64,000 bases of DNA. Source: DATJGS01 sp035494735. Its GTDB lineage: Bacteria > Eisenbacteria > RBG-16-71-46. Within the stretch, counting starts at the first letter, position 1. Each line of letters starts with the position of its first letter. Of the stretch, positions 27,252-36,625 are shown one piece after another. The notes beneath the pieces were generated by a model. That model searched no databases. It saw only the letters and a list, made by a program, of their open reading frames with translations, and was not told the DNA's origin. Made by a program: the position numbers and the translations under genes. The DNA lies in contig DATJGS010000045.1 of the NCBI GenBank assembly GCA_035494735.1, positions 62,001 to 126,000 of the forward strand. Reading direction: 5' to 3'.

Positions 27252-28399
27252 TAGCCCGTGGCCTCGGGAAGACGCAGCGGCATGATGAGGCAAAGGATCT
27301 CTTCTTCGCTCTGCGGCAAGGCACCAACCGGCTCGATGATGCCGGCCGCCAGCGCCGTGTTCAGTCGGAACACGACGTCCTCGGTCGGAATGCTCTTGAG
27401 GATCTCGAGCAGATAGCCGGCGTTGTAGCCGATGTCCATGTCCTCGCCCGAATACGTGGCGGCGATCTCGTGCTCGCCGGCGCCGAGCTCCGTGGCCGAC
27501 GAAACGCCGAGGCGTCCGGCCCGCACCGAGAAACGCACTTGCCGCGTGATGTTGTCCGCGTGCGACGCCACGATGTCCACGGCCTCCATCACGTCGCCGC
27601 GCTTGGCACGCACCTCGCGCGGATTGCTGCGCGGGATCACCTGTTCGTAGTTCGGGTAGGGCCCCTCGAGCAGCCGGGTCAGGATCTGCACGCGATACTC
27701 GCCGACCTGGGTGGTGAAGCCTGCCTGATTCTTGCCCGCGGCGATTTCGATCTCGACCGGACTCGTCGCCTCTTCGGCCGTGCGGCTCACGGTCTGCAGA
27801 GCACGGCTGGGAACGATCACACCGTCCTTGCTGAGGCTGCCGAAAGCACCCTTGCGCACACAGCGCGCCAAGCGGTGTCCGTCCGTCGCGACGAACGTGA
27901 CCTGCTTGTCGCTGCCCTGGATCAACACGCCGTTCAACTGCGGGCGCGTCTCCTCATTCGACGCCGCGTAACTCGTGCGCGCGATCAGCCGCGACAGCGC
28001 GTCGCCGGCGATCGAGATTCGGCCGTCGGCCTTGAGTTCGGGAACGCGCGGAAAATCCGCGGGGTCCTGCACCGGGAACTTCGACCAGCCCTTGCCGTCC
28101 CCGTACCGCACTTCGCACTGGCCCGAGGCGATCGACAGCGACAGTGTGCCCTTGGGCATCTTGCGCACGACGTCGTTGAAATGCCGCGCGGATACCGCGG
28201 CTCGACCCGGGCTCTTGACCGTGCACGGCACGAGTACCGAGCACGTCACGTCGAGATCGGTGCCGGTCACTCGCAGGCCGTCTTTCTCGGCCTCGAGCAA
28301 CACGCAGCTCAGCAGGGGCAAGGGGCTCTTGTTCGAGACCGAACCGAGCGCGCGGCCCACCGCGAACGCCAGGTCGCCCTGCTGGATCGTCAGTTCCAT
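27251..28399 (-). CDS. dnaN: DNA polymerase III beta sliding clamp
   Basis: The protein has 382 residues and starts MELTIQQGDLAFAVGRAL, with three clamp domains and the C-terminus LCLIMPLRL. The dimer encircles DNA and tethers the polymerase. The ATG at 28397-28399 has GGAG seven bases upstream and matches the family N-terminus. An in-frame ATG at 28480 also exists, but it would lie only about six bases from the predicted transcription start. Confidence 0.96.
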   Translation of the reverse strand: MELTIQQGDLAFAVGRALGSVSNKSPLPLLSCVLLEAEKDGLRVTGTDLDVTCSVLVPCTVKSPGRAAVSARHFNDVVRKMPKGTLSLSIASGQCEVRYGDGKGWSKFPVQDPADFPRVPELKADGRISIAGDALSRLIARTSYAASNEETRPQLNGVLIQGSDKQVTFVATDGHRLARCVRKGAFGSLSKDGVIVPSRALQTVSRTAEEATSPVEIEIAAGKNQAGFTTQVGEYRVQILTRLLEGPYPNYEQVIPRSNPREVRAKRGDVMEAVDIVASHADNITRQVRFSVRAGRLGVSSATELGAGEHEIAATYSGEDMDIGYNAGYLLEILKSIPTEDVVFRLNTALAAGIIEPVGALPQSEEEILCLIMPLRLPEATG

Positions 28400-28492
28400 T
28401 CGGTCACTCCGTGACAATTGGGAAGTCGATGTCCCGCTAGTGGTTCCGGGAGCCGTGGCAACGTCGCTGGAGGCGTTCATTCGGGTCTCCGC

Positions 28493-28521
28493 ATACTAGT
28501 TTTTGACCACTGGCCCTGCAA
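28493..28521 (-). promoter_or_regulatory. dnaN promoter
   Basis: On the minus strand TTGCAG (28516-28521) and TAGTAT (28493-28498) are separated by 17 bases. Transcription would start near 28486, about 87 bases before the chosen dnaN ATG, and would carry dciA and gyrB as an operon. Confidence 0.65.
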
Positions 28522-28750
28522 GTGCTGAATCACAGTCTCTAAGTCTTTGTTTTTCAATAAGAAAGAAGCTAGTAACCGTAGGCACTGTGGATGTTGTGAG
28601 CGAGGCCTTTTTTGCGTCTTCAATCGATTGCCGCACAACCGGATAGACTGTCAGCTCAAAATGTGGATGACGAGCCGTGTTTCCACATTATCGGTGGGTG
28701 AGCCCTCATCGCCGCAAACTGTCCCCAACCATCCACCGGTTATCCACAGT
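28522..28750. other. Putative origin of replication, dnaA-dnaN intergenic part
   Basis: This is part of the 351-base gap 28400-28750 and is much richer in AT than its surroundings, especially at 28535-28575. A perfect DnaA box TTATCCACA lies at 28740-28748. One-mismatch boxes lie at 28662-28670 (minus strand) and 28679-28687, and a two-mismatch box at 28586-28594 (minus). The dnaA-dnaN gap is a common oriC site. The AT-rich block would be the unwinding element. Confidence 0.75.
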
Positions 28751-30142
28751 TCATCCGGAGGCCAAAGTGGAGATCAGTCCGTTGATCCTCTCCGAGAAGG
28801 GCTCGTCGGTCGTCACCAGCGTCGCGACCTTGTCGCAGGCGTAGAGCACGGTGGTGTGGTCGCGACCGCCGAACATGCGACCGATTTCCACGAGACTCAA
28901 GTCGGTCAGCTGTCGCATCAGGTACATCGCGACCTGGCGCGGCAGCGCCACCGTGCGCGTACGACGCTGTCCACAGATCGCGTCGCTCCGCACCCCGAAA
29001 CGCTCCGATACGGCGGTCAGGATGCGCTCCGGGCTCATCTGGTCGGGCTCCGGGTTCACGTAGTGCTGCAGCACGTCCTCGGCAAGCTCGATCGAGACCT
29101 CCTGATGGGTCAGTGAGGCGACGGCGATCAGCCGAACGAGACACCCCTCGAGATCGCGAACGTTGTTGCGAATGCGATCGGCAATGAGCAGCAGGACGTC
29201 TTCAGGCAGATGCACGCCATCGCCCTCCAGCTCGCACCGATTGCGCAGAATGGCGATGCGCGTCTCGAGATCGGGCTGCTGGATGTCGGTCACGAGCCCC
29301 TGGTTGAAGCGCGATGTGAGCCGTTCCTCGAGCATCGGAATGTCCTTGGGCGGCTTGTCGGCGGTGACCACGATCTGCTTGTGCGCGTCGCGCAGGGCGT
29401 TGAACGTGTAGAAGAACTCCTCCTGCGTGCTTTCTTTTCCCGCCAGGAACTGGATGTCGTCGATCAGCAGCACGTCGATGTTTCGATACTTGTTGCGGAA
29501 CGCGAGCGTCTGGCCGTGCTGGATCGCATAGATCATTTCGTTCGTGAAGCGCTCGGCGGGGACATAGAACACGCGGGCCTCGGGCTGCGCGGCGCGGACC
29601 GCATGCCCGATCGCGTGCAAGAGATGCGTCTTGCCGAGCCCAGAGCCCCCGAACACGAACAGGGGGTTGTACATGTTCGCGACGTTCGCTGCCACGCCGA
29701 GACAGGCCGCGTGCGTGAAGCGATTGCTGCTGCCCACGACGAACGTGTCGAAGGTGAGGCGCGGGTTGAGCTGACTCTCGAGCCAGGCGCGTTGCGCGCG
29801 CGGCGTCTCCGGAGAAGGCGCCACCCTGGTCGCGGTCCGAGGTTCGAGGGCGAGCGCGTCGCCCGGATCGGTCTCGCGCGGCGCGAAGTGGATATCGGGG
29901 CTCTGGCCGAGCACCGCCTCGAGGCTGCGGCGCAGGAGCGGCAAGTGGTGTTCGTGGATCCAGTCCACGAAGAAGGCGTTGGGGACTTCGAGTTCGACGG
30001 AGCTGGGGGAAATCTCGATCGGGACGATGGGTTTGAACCAGGTCTCGAAAGCTTGCTGGCTTCCGATTTTTTCCCGAATGGCCTCGAGTACCTTCTCCCA
30101 GGCCCGGCCGTTCACGTCCGACTGCTGATTCAGGACGGCCAT
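28751..30142 (-). CDS. dnaA: Chromosomal replication initiator DnaA
   Basis: The protein has 463 residues: domain I (about 1-90), a linker, an AAA+ domain with Walker A FGGSGLGKTHLLHAIG and Walker B LLIDDIQFLAGK, and the C-terminal DNA-binding domain with signature VEIGRMFGGRDHTTVLYA. It binds DnaA boxes and melts oriC. The ATG has AAGGA eight bases upstream. DnaA boxes lie on both sides of the gene, suggesting autoregulation. Confidence 0.98.
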   Translation of the reverse strand: MAVLNQQSDVNGRAWEKVLEAIREKIGSQQAFETWFKPIVPIEISPSSVELEVPNAFFVDWIHEHHLPLLRRSLEAVLGQSPDIHFAPRETDPGDALALEPRTATRVAPSPETPRAQRAWLESQLNPRLTFDTFVVGSSNRFTHAACLGVAANVANMYNPLFVFGGSGLGKTHLLHAIGHAVRAAQPEARVFYVPAERFTNEMIYAIQHGQTLAFRNKYRNIDVLLIDDIQFLAGKESTQEEFFYTFNALRDAHKQIVVTADKPPKDIPMLEERLTSRFNQGLVTDIQQPDLETRIAILRNRCELEGDGVHLPEDVLLLIADRIRNNVRDLEGCLVRLIAVASLTHQEVSIELAEDVLQHYVNPEPDQMSPERILTAVSERFGVRSDAICGQRRTRTVALPRQVAMYLMRQLTDLSLVEIGRMFGGRDHTTVLYACDKVATLVTTDEPFSERINGLISTLASG

Positions 30143-30642
30143 TTCAACGTTCCTTGCTGAAAGGTCGCGAATTTTCCACAGGGTTCGAGGCGCCAGTTAG
30201 GCAACTCAAGCGCGGCCGCGGGCCGGGTGGAGGATTCGGTGTGGAAAGACGACGGGCAGGTTTTCAACAGGCGCTTCTCACGTGGCAAGCGTCTCTCGGT
30301 GAAGCCGTTACGTCTGGTTTTGCCTCCTTTCGTCCACACGATTTCCACAATCGCTGTGGAGACCGCTGGCGCGCCTTTGACAAAGGCGCGACGCAGGCCC
30401 GCGCCACGCGAGCCAACGTATTGTGCAGCATGCGTTTTGGATTGGTTTCCAGGCCACCAGCTCGCAGGGCTGCACCGGGTCGCTCTACGAGGAGCGGGGA
30501 GGCTAGCACCGGCCCCGGCACCCGACAAGACGGATCTTGGCCCGCGAGCATGATAGGCAACTCGTTGCAACGTTGCGCCTTGCGCGCCACGTCCGAAGCC
30601 GGATTCGGCTGCCTGCCCGTACGTTCAGCACGACCCGTCGCG
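30143..30642. promoter_or_regulatory. dnaA upstream region with DnaA-box cluster
   Basis: This 500-base gene-free stretch upstream of dnaA holds a consensus box TTTTCCACA at 30172-30180. Further boxes lie at 30240-30248 (CTTTCCACA on the minus strand) and 30341-30349 (ATTTCCACA), with an opposed TGTGGAGAC at 30355-30363. The last two form an inverted pair. It should contain the dnaA promoter and may be a second lobe of the origin. I see no gene in it. Confidence 0.6.
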
Positions 30643-31284
30643 TTAGAAGGGCAAATTCACCCCGGCCGCGAAGCCGACGTCGTCGTTGAAGTCATCGGCG
30701 AGGCGCAGCTGGAGCTCCGCGGTCAGGCGGACGTCGGGGATGGCCCGCAGCTCCGCTCCGAGCCTGAGCGGCACGGAAAAGTCGCTGAGCTGAGTCGGTC
30801 CGACGTCGACGTTCGAAAACAACAGCGCGAGCCCGGCGTAGGGGATCACGACCGAGCGACCGTCGGAGCGCGGCGTGAGGCTGGCCAGCAGATCGGGCCC
30901 GACTCCCAAAATGCTGAAGTTGTCCCCGGTCTCGACGCCCAACTCGCCACCGACCGAGAGATCGAGGGGGGAGGCATCCGTTCCGCGGCGCGCCAGGTAC
31001 TTGAGATCGACGCCCAGGTGGAGCGTCGTGCGATCGCCGCCGGTGTAGCTCAGTCGGTTCAGGCCACCCTGGAACCCGAAGTCGACGTTCGGATAGAAGC
31101 TCAGCCGAAGCTGCGCGGTGAGCCCGACCACGTTCTGGCTGGCGTTCAGATAACCGCCGAACAGGTGCCCGTTCACGGGAAGCGTCTCGGCTCCCGTGTA
31201 CTGCCCGGAGACTTGCGCGTTCGCGCGCGGCGCGAGCGCGAGCAGCGCGCACGCGGTGAGTGCGGCTGCGATCCATCGATTCAC
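30643..31284 (-). CDS. Outer-membrane beta-barrel protein
   Basis: The protein has 213 residues with a signal peptide ending ANAQ. Repeated amphipathic strands follow (AQLRLSFYPNVDFGFQGG, LTAELQLRLADDF), finishing in GFAAGVNLPF with a terminal aromatic residue, as in proteins inserted by BamA. It starts at GTG with GGGAGG upstream. It stands alone between dnaA and a divergent HAD gene. The function is unknown. Confidence 0.7.
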   Translation of the reverse strand: MNRWIAAALTACALLALAPRANAQVSGQYTGAETLPVNGHLFGGYLNASQNVVGLTAQLRLSFYPNVDFGFQGGLNRLSYTGGDRTTLHLGVDLKYLARRGTDASPLDLSVGGELGVETGDNFSILGVGPDLLASLTPRSDGRSVVIPYAGLALLFSNVDVGPTQLSDFSVPLRLGAELRAIPDVRLTAELQLRLADDFNDDVGFAAGVNLPF

Positions 31285-31376
31285 CTAGAACCTCCCTGTG
31301 GGTGACGGCGGGGCCGCTTCGTATCGGCCTCGAAAACGCAACGTCGCAAACTCTGGAAATGGCGGTCAAGGAAAAC

Positions 31377-31405
31377 TTGCCGGTCGCCGCACGGCATGTT
31401 AGCGA
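31377..31405 (+). promoter_or_regulatory. Candidate promoter giving a near-leaderless HAD mRNA
   Basis: TTGCCG (31377-31382) and TAGCGA (31400-31405) are 17 bases apart. The predicted start is within a few bases of the ATG at 31415, and no Shine-Dalgarno sequence is present. Confidence 0.4.
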
Positions 31406-31414
31406 TGCCCTCCC

Positions 31415-32320
31415 ATGAAACTCCTCAGCGACTTCGACGGCGTGTGGACCCATCCGCGCGCCGAGGCCCGCGCGCAAGGCGAATGGATGGACGCGACGCT
31501 GGTCGGCTGGCTGCCGAGTGCGGAGCGCGATCGAGGGGCGGCCTGGATCCGGCGGGCCCGTGCGGCGACGCTCGCCGAGCCGACGCGTTACGGCTGGGCG
31601 CCCGGCGGACGGCTCACCGCGTTCGCGGACGAGGATCCCTTCGCGCCGCACAGCGCTCTGCTTCACTACCTGCATCTGCATCGCGCGGACGACGCGACGG
31701 CCGCCGCGCTCTACGAGGCGATCACCGGCCACGGCTTCGACGGCCTCGAAGCGTTCGGCGGCGCCGCGCACGCCGAGGGCGTGCGCCGCGCGGTCGCCGA
31801 GCGCGGCCCGGGGATCCTGCCCGGGGAAGCGGCGGCGGGACGCCAACTGCTCGACGCCGGTGTCGACGTCGTCGTCGTGTCGAATTCAGGCACCGACAAA
31901 CTCGTCACCTGGTTCGACGCCGCCGGCGTGCCGAACCGCGTCCACCCCGATCACGCGCCGGGCGCGCTGCGTCTGCGTGGCGCGGCCCGCAAGTTCGTGC
32001 TCGGCGAACCGGCTCGTGAGCCGCTCGCTGTGGGCGGGGTCGCGGTCGACGTGGCCCGGCCGCACTACGAGGCGATTCTGCGCGACGAGCGGCCCGACGC
32101 GGTCGTCGGCGACGTGTTCTCGCTCGACCTCGCGCTTCCACTCGCTTTGCGTCGTCGCGAGAGCGCGTTCCGGGGGCTGCGATTGTTCTGGGTCATTCGC
32201 GACTACACGCCGAACTGGCTCCGCGACGTCGTGGCGCGCGAGGCTCCGGAGGTCGAGGCGGTGGCGAACGGGCTGAAGGACGTTGCGGTGCTCCTCGCCG
32301 CCGGCGCCCGGCGCGACTAA
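31415..32320 (+). CDS. HAD-superfamily hydrolase
   Basis: The protein has 301 residues and begins MKLLSDFDGVW. The DxD nucleophile and acid pair is Asp6/Asp8, motif II is VVSNSG, and the acidic motif IV is GDVFSLD. An insertion of about 110 residues between motifs I and II would form a large cap domain. The protein probably acts as a cytoplasmic phosphatase. The substrate is unknown. It overlaps the stop of the convergent GNAT gene by four bases. Confidence 0.75.
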   Translation: MKLLSDFDGVWTHPRAEARAQGEWMDATLVGWLPSAERDRGAAWIRRARAATLAEPTRYGWAPGGRLTAFADEDPFAPHSALLHYLHLHRADDATAAALYEAITGHGFDGLEAFGGAAHAEGVRRAVAERGPGILPGEAAAGRQLLDAGVDVVVVSNSGTDKLVTWFDAAGVPNRVHPDHAPGALRLRGAARKFVLGEPAREPLAVGGVAVDVARPHYEAILRDERPDAVVGDVFSLDLALPLALRRRESAFRGLRLFWVIRDYTPNWLRDVVAREAPEVEAVANGLKDVAVLLAAGARRD

Positions 32321-33213
32321 CGCGCCGTTCGCGCCTCGGGCGGCCGTTCGTAGAACGCCGACGCCCATGCCGCGACCGGGCGAAATCCCACACGCAAGTA
32401 GGCCGCGAGCGCCGGCGCGTTGAAATCGTTCACGAACAGGCAAGCGTGGCGACTGCGCTCGAAGAGGCGCGCACACAGCTCCGAGACTCCGCGCCGCGCG
32501 ATGCCGCGGTTGCGCTTCTCGAGCGGCGTGTACACGCCCGAGATCTGCGCGGCGTCGGCCGTGCGCGCGCTGAGGCTCGCGCGAAAGTTCAGGGCCGCGT
32601 CCTCGATCCACACGAACGTGTGCCCGTCGCGGCACTCCTCCTCGACGCGTCGCGCGTACGCGCGCTCGTCGCCGTCGCGCGGATCTTCCTCCAATTCCTC
32701 GAGCCGCAGCCTGGCCCCGCTCTCGTAGACCAGTTCACGGTCGGCGGGGCGCGCCGCGCGGAGCGCCGGCAACCGCTCGAACGGCGGGAGCGCGCCACGC
32801 TCGATCGTCATGTAGGTCTGGTCGCGCGTGAGCCTCGGCCGGTGCCCGGCGGCGGCGAGGCAGGCCGTGCATTCGTGGACCACGTCGCGCGGTCCGATGA
32901 CCTGGAAGCGTCGCGGCATGAACACGAGACGCTCGGCGGCGCGCTCGGCCAGCGCGCGTGCGACGGCGCGGTCGTCGGCGAGCGGCAGGAGGGACCCGGT
33001 CGGCCCCCCGAGGTAGAGCAGCCCGACGAGCGCGCCGGAGCGCCGCGCGGCCCAGAATTCGTCCCGGGTCTGGGCCAGCGAATCGCGCAGTACCAGCGCG
33101 GAGAGGTACACGTTCACGACGGGATCGCGGTCGAGATAGGCGAACACCTCGACGAGGTCGCGAGGGCTCAACCGCTCGAGCGTCAGCGCGCCGGTGCCGT
33201 GATCGATGCTCAT
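32317..33213 (-). CDS. GNAT N-acetyltransferase with DUF4081-like N-terminal domain
   Basis: The protein has 298 residues. The C-terminal half is a GNAT fold with the acetyl-CoA loop region EKRNRGIARRGVSELCARLFE and the strand ACLFVNDFNAPALAAYLRVGF. The N-terminal half resembles the DUF4081 domain that often accompanies it. The acceptor is unknown. The gene reads towards the HAD hydrolase and overlaps its stop. Confidence 0.8.
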   Translation of the reverse strand: MSIDHGTGALTLERLSPRDLVEVFAYLDRDPVVNVYLSALVLRDSLAQTRDEFWAARRSGALVGLLYLGGPTGSLLPLADDRAVARALAERAAERLVFMPRRFQVIGPRDVVHECTACLAAAGHRPRLTRDQTYMTIERGALPPFERLPALRAARPADRELVYESGARLRLEELEEDPRDGDERAYARRVEEECRDGHTFVWIEDAALNFRASLSARTADAAQISGVYTPLEKRNRGIARRGVSELCARLFERSRHACLFVNDFNAPALAAYLRVGFRPVAAWASAFYERPPEARTAR

Positions 33214-33289
33214 GAACGCTCTCCGCCAGGAAGCCGGCGCGCCCCAGCGGCGCGCCCCTCCATGCTACCGCCGCCGGCGCACGCGGCGC

Positions 33290-34033
33290 TCACACGATCT
33301 TCTCGAAAATCGAGTCGACGAGGCCGTCGAAGCCCTGGTCACGTTTGTTGCGAGGCCGCTCGAGGGTGATCGGCACGTCGGCCGCGATGCGCCCGGGGTG
33401 CTGAGCCAGTACGAGCACGCGGTCCGCCATGAGCACGGCTTCTTCGATGATGTGCGTCACCATGACGACCGTGTGGACGGGCAGCGCGTGATCGGCCCAC
33501 AGCGTGAGGACTTCCTCGCGCAGGTTCGCGGACGTCAGAGCGTCGAGCCCGGCGAACGGCTCGTCCATGAACAGCAGATCGGGTTCGACGGCGAGCGCGC
33601 GCGCCAGGCCGGCGCGCTGCTTCATCCCGCCCGACAACTCGCTCGGATACGCCTCCTCGAAGCCGTCGAGTCCGACCTTGTCGAGGTAGTACGCGGCGCG
33701 ACGTTTGGCCTCGTCGTCGGGCAATTCGCGGGCGCGCAGGCCGAGCTCGACGTTCGCCTGCACCGTCAGCCACGGCAGCAGCGCGAAGGACTGGAACACC
33801 ATCGCCGCGCGCAGATTCACCCCGGTGACCGCCTGCCCCTGGTACAGCACCGTGCCCGATGTCGGCGGCGTGAGCCCCATCATGATGCGCAGGAGCGTGG
33901 ACTTGCCGGAGCCCGAAGGGCCGACGAGGCACACGAACTGGCCGTCGGGGATCTGCACGTCCACGTCGTCGAGCACGGGCATGGCGCGCCCCCGATCGGC
34001 GAAGCTCTTGTACACGTGGCGCAGTTCGAGCAC
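33290..34033 (-). CDS. ABC transporter ATP-binding protein, NitT/TauT family
   Basis: The protein has 247 residues with Walker A GPSGSGKST, signature LSGGMKQR and Walker B LLFMDEPFAGLD. The phrase FALLPWLTVQANVELGL is typical of nitrate/taurine/sulfonate importers. It starts at a GTG one base after the stop of the permease gene, so it is translated with it. Confidence 0.9.
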   Translation of the reverse strand: MLELRHVYKSFADRGRAMPVLDDVDVQIPDGQFVCLVGPSGSGKSTLLRIMMGLTPPTSGTVLYQGQAVTGVNLRAAMVFQSFALLPWLTVQANVELGLRARELPDDEAKRRAAYYLDKVGLDGFEEAYPSELSGGMKQRAGLARALAVEPDLLFMDEPFAGLDALTSANLREEVLTLWADHALPVHTVVMVTHIIEEAVLMADRVLVLAQHPGRIAADVPITLERPRNKRDQGFDGLVDSIFEKIV

Positions 34034-34034
34034 G

Positions 34035-35729
34035 TCAGCCCTCCAGCCGATAGCGCGCGCTGACGTGGCGGAACAAGCGGTCCCACACCAGACGGTTGAA
34101 CGCCACGACGGTGATGACGAGCGCCGCGAGCGACAGGAACAGCAGCGTCCGATTGCCGGTCTTGAACGTGGCCCGATTGAGCAACGCGCCGACGCCGAGC
34201 ACTTCGTAGACCTTGCCGCGGTACGCGACGTATTCCGAGAGGATGAGCGCGTTCCACGTGCCGCCCCAGGCCACGATGCTGCCGGTCACCAGCGACGGCA
34301 TGCACGCCGGCAGCGTGAGTCGGCGATGGATCGCGCCGCGCGTGAGGCCGAGCGAGCGCAGCGACTCGCGCAGGTCGTTCGGCACGCGCTGCGCGCCGGC
34401 CAGCAGGTTGAACAGCAGATACCACTGCATGCCGGTCAGTGCGAGGGCGACCGAGATCATCTCCATGCCGCCGAAACGATCCACGAGGAGCGCCACGAGG
34501 ACCGGGAAGAACGCGGTCGCGGGCAGGGAGGCGCCGACCTGGGCGACGAGCGACAGCGCGCGCGCGCCGCGCGGGTGATCGCTGGCCCACAGCGTGACCG
34601 GAATGGTCCAGAGCAGCGCCAGCACGTACGCGGCGTTGATGCGCAGGAACGAGAACAACAGCGCGAGCGGCACGGACGCGGCCTCGGGAGGCCACGGCGG
34701 CCGCAACGCCCGCACCACCGCGACGACGCCGAGGATCGCGATCAGCACGGCCGCGGCGAGCGCCGGCCAGCGCAACGCGCGGCCCAGCGAGCGGGCCCCG
34801 GCGCCGCCGCGCGTGAGCCACTCGTTCGCGCGGCGCGTCGGCAGGCGGCGCCACACCGCGCGCGCCAGCCCGCGCAGCGGCCGGATCAGCGCCGGCAGGC
34901 CGAGGTCGGGCAGGCTGAAGCGCGCTTCCTCGCGCGCCTCGGGGCTCTGGCTGTCGTAGCGGAAGCGCTGCGACCACGCGCGCAGCGGCCGCCACAACGC
35001 GAACTCCATGACGAGCACGATCACCATCAGCGCCACGATGGCGCCGGTCGCGAGGCGCAGATTCCCCGCGGCGAACGCGCGCGACATCATGCTGCCGAGT
35101 CCGGGCAGCGGGTATTCGACCGGCCCGGCGACGATGATTTCGCTGGCGATGAGGAAGTACCAGCCGTTGGCCCACGACAGGATGCTGTTGTAGATCAGCG
35201 TGGGGATGCACGCCGGGAGCAGCAGCGAGCGCCACAGCAGCAGCCCGCGCACGCCGAGGCTTTCGGCGGCCGCGCGCGTCTCCAGCGGAATGGTCGACAG
35301 CCCCTCGTACACGCCGAACGCCAGGTTCCACGATTGGCTCGTGAACAGCAGGAAGATCGACGCCATCTCGATGCCCCAGCGCCCGCCGCCGAGCAGCGTC
35401 ACGAACAGGAAGATCGCGGCCGGGAAGAAGCCGAGCACGGGCACCGACTGGCCGACGTCGAGGAGCGGCAGGATGACGCGCGCGGCGCGCGGATTCGTTG
35501 CCGCCTGGTAGCCGACGATCCACGCGAAGGCGAGCGACAGCACGTAGGAGGCCGTCATGCGCAGCAGCGACCAGCCGGCCGCCGCCGGCAACTCCGCGAA
35601 TCCGGGCTGGCGCACCACGCCGCGCGCCACCGAGAGCGCTTTCGGGCCTTCCGCCAGCGTGGCCAGGGCGAGCACGCACGCGATCAGCGCAATGGGCCAC
35701 CAGCGCGATGTCGCACGGGCTTCGGCCAT
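34035..35729 (-). CDS. ABC transporter permease with two fused membrane domains (NitT/TauT-like)
   Basis: The protein has 564 residues and contains two complete BPD_transp_1 units joined by a linker (about 265-320). Each unit has an EAA loop that contacts the ATPase: AAESLGVRGLLLWRSLLLPA near 160 and ESLRSLGLTRGAIHRRLTLPA near 460. One polypeptide therefore replaces the usual permease dimer. GGAAGGG precedes the ATG. No substrate-binding protein is encoded in the neighbourhood, so the substrate cannot be assigned. Confidence 0.88.
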   Translation of the reverse strand: MAEARATSRWWPIALIACVLALATLAEGPKALSVARGVVRQPGFAELPAAAGWSLLRMTASYVLSLAFAWIVGYQAATNPRAARVILPLLDVGQSVPVLGFFPAAIFLFVTLLGGGRWGIEMASIFLLFTSQSWNLAFGVYEGLSTIPLETRAAAESLGVRGLLLWRSLLLPACIPTLIYNSILSWANGWYFLIASEIIVAGPVEYPLPGLGSMMSRAFAAGNLRLATGAIVALMVIVLVMEFALWRPLRAWSQRFRYDSQSPEAREEARFSLPDLGLPALIRPLRGLARAVWRRLPTRRANEWLTRGGAGARSLGRALRWPALAAAVLIAILGVVAVVRALRPPWPPEAASVPLALLFSFLRINAAYVLALLWTIPVTLWASDHPRGARALSLVAQVGASLPATAFFPVLVALLVDRFGGMEMISVALALTGMQWYLLFNLLAGAQRVPNDLRESLRSLGLTRGAIHRRLTLPACMPSLVTGSIVAWGGTWNALILSEYVAYRGKVYEVLGVGALLNRATFKTGNRTLLFLSLAALVITVVAFNRLVWDRLFRHVSARYRLEG

Positions 35730-35929
35730 CGGTTCCCTTCCTGCAAGGTGCGGCGCGAGCGGAGCGACGAAGGACCCGCTCGTCCGGTCTCCGACCCTCG
35801 GCGTGATTGAAACGGCAATCTAGCCTCTGGGTCGAGCGCGGAACAACGACGAATCACGCGCCGGCCGCGCGCGTCGTGATTGACCCCGCGTGCGCACGCC
35901 CCGTAGCATCGATGCGGCGCGGAGGAACC

Positions 35930-36625
35930 ATGGCGGACCTGGTGATGGTCATCGAAGACGAGAAGGAGATCCGCGATCTCATCCGTTACAACCTCGAGCG
36001 CGCGGGTTTTCGCGTGGCCGCGGCCACGGACGGGGAGGAGGGACTGGAGCGGGTTTTCGCGTCGCGTCCCGATGCGCTCGTGCTCGACCTGATGCTGCCG
36101 GGGCGCAGCGGGCTCGAGGTGCTGCGCGAAGTCCGCGGAGAGCCCGCGACCCACGACCTGCCAGTGATGCTGCTCACCGCACGCGGCGCCGAGATGGACA
36201 AGTTGTTGGGCTTCGAGCACGGCGCCGACGACTACCTGACGAAGCCCTTCAGCCCGCGCGAACTGACCGCCCGGCTCCACGCCCTGCTGCGCCGCGCGCG
36301 CCCGACGCCCGACGCGCGCGTGCTCGCGGCCGGGCCGCTGCGCGTCGATCCGATGTCACGCGAGGCCGCGGTCGACGGCCGCACGCTCACGCTGACCCCG
36401 CGCGAATTCGACCTCCTGGCGCACTTCGCGAGCCGGCCGGGACGCGTGCTGTCGCGCGAAGAGTTGCTGCGCAAGGTGTGGGGTTACGACTACGTCGGCG
36501 AGACCCGCACCGTCGACGTGCACGTGCGGCGCCTGCGCGCGAAGATCGGCGAGGCGCATCGGCTCATCGAGACCGTCACCGGCGCCGGGTACAAGTTCGT
36601 CGGCGCGCCCCGCCCCGCGGCTTAG
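35930..36625 (+). CDS. phoB: Phosphate-regulon response regulator PhoB-like
   Basis: The protein has 231 residues: a receiver domain with phosphoacceptor Asp53 (LVLDLMLPG) and Lys in TKPF, then an OmpR/PhoB winged helix (LTPREFDLLAHFASRPG to VDVHVRRLRAKIG). The ATG follows GGAGGAACC. The phosphate assignment rests on the PhoR-like kinase downstream and the pst operon 9 kb away. When phosphorylated it should activate Pho genes such as the porin-pst operon. Confidence 0.85.
   Translation: MADLVMVIEDEKEIRDLIRYNLERAGFRVAAATDGEEGLERVFASRPDALVLDLMLPGRSGLEVLREVRGEPATHDLPVMLLTARGAEMDKLLGFEHGADDYLTKPFSPRELTARLHALLRRARPTPDARVLAAGPLRVDPMSREAAVDGRTLTLTPREFDLLAHFASRPGRVLSREELLRKVWGYDYVGETRTVDVHVRRLRAKIGEAHRLIETVTGAGYKFVGAPRPAA

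Noticed and set aside
33705..35810. A 701-codon open frame opposite the fused permease
   Set aside because: It is rich in Arg, Gln, Glu and His with no recognisable motifs, whereas the opposite strand encodes two clear permease domains.
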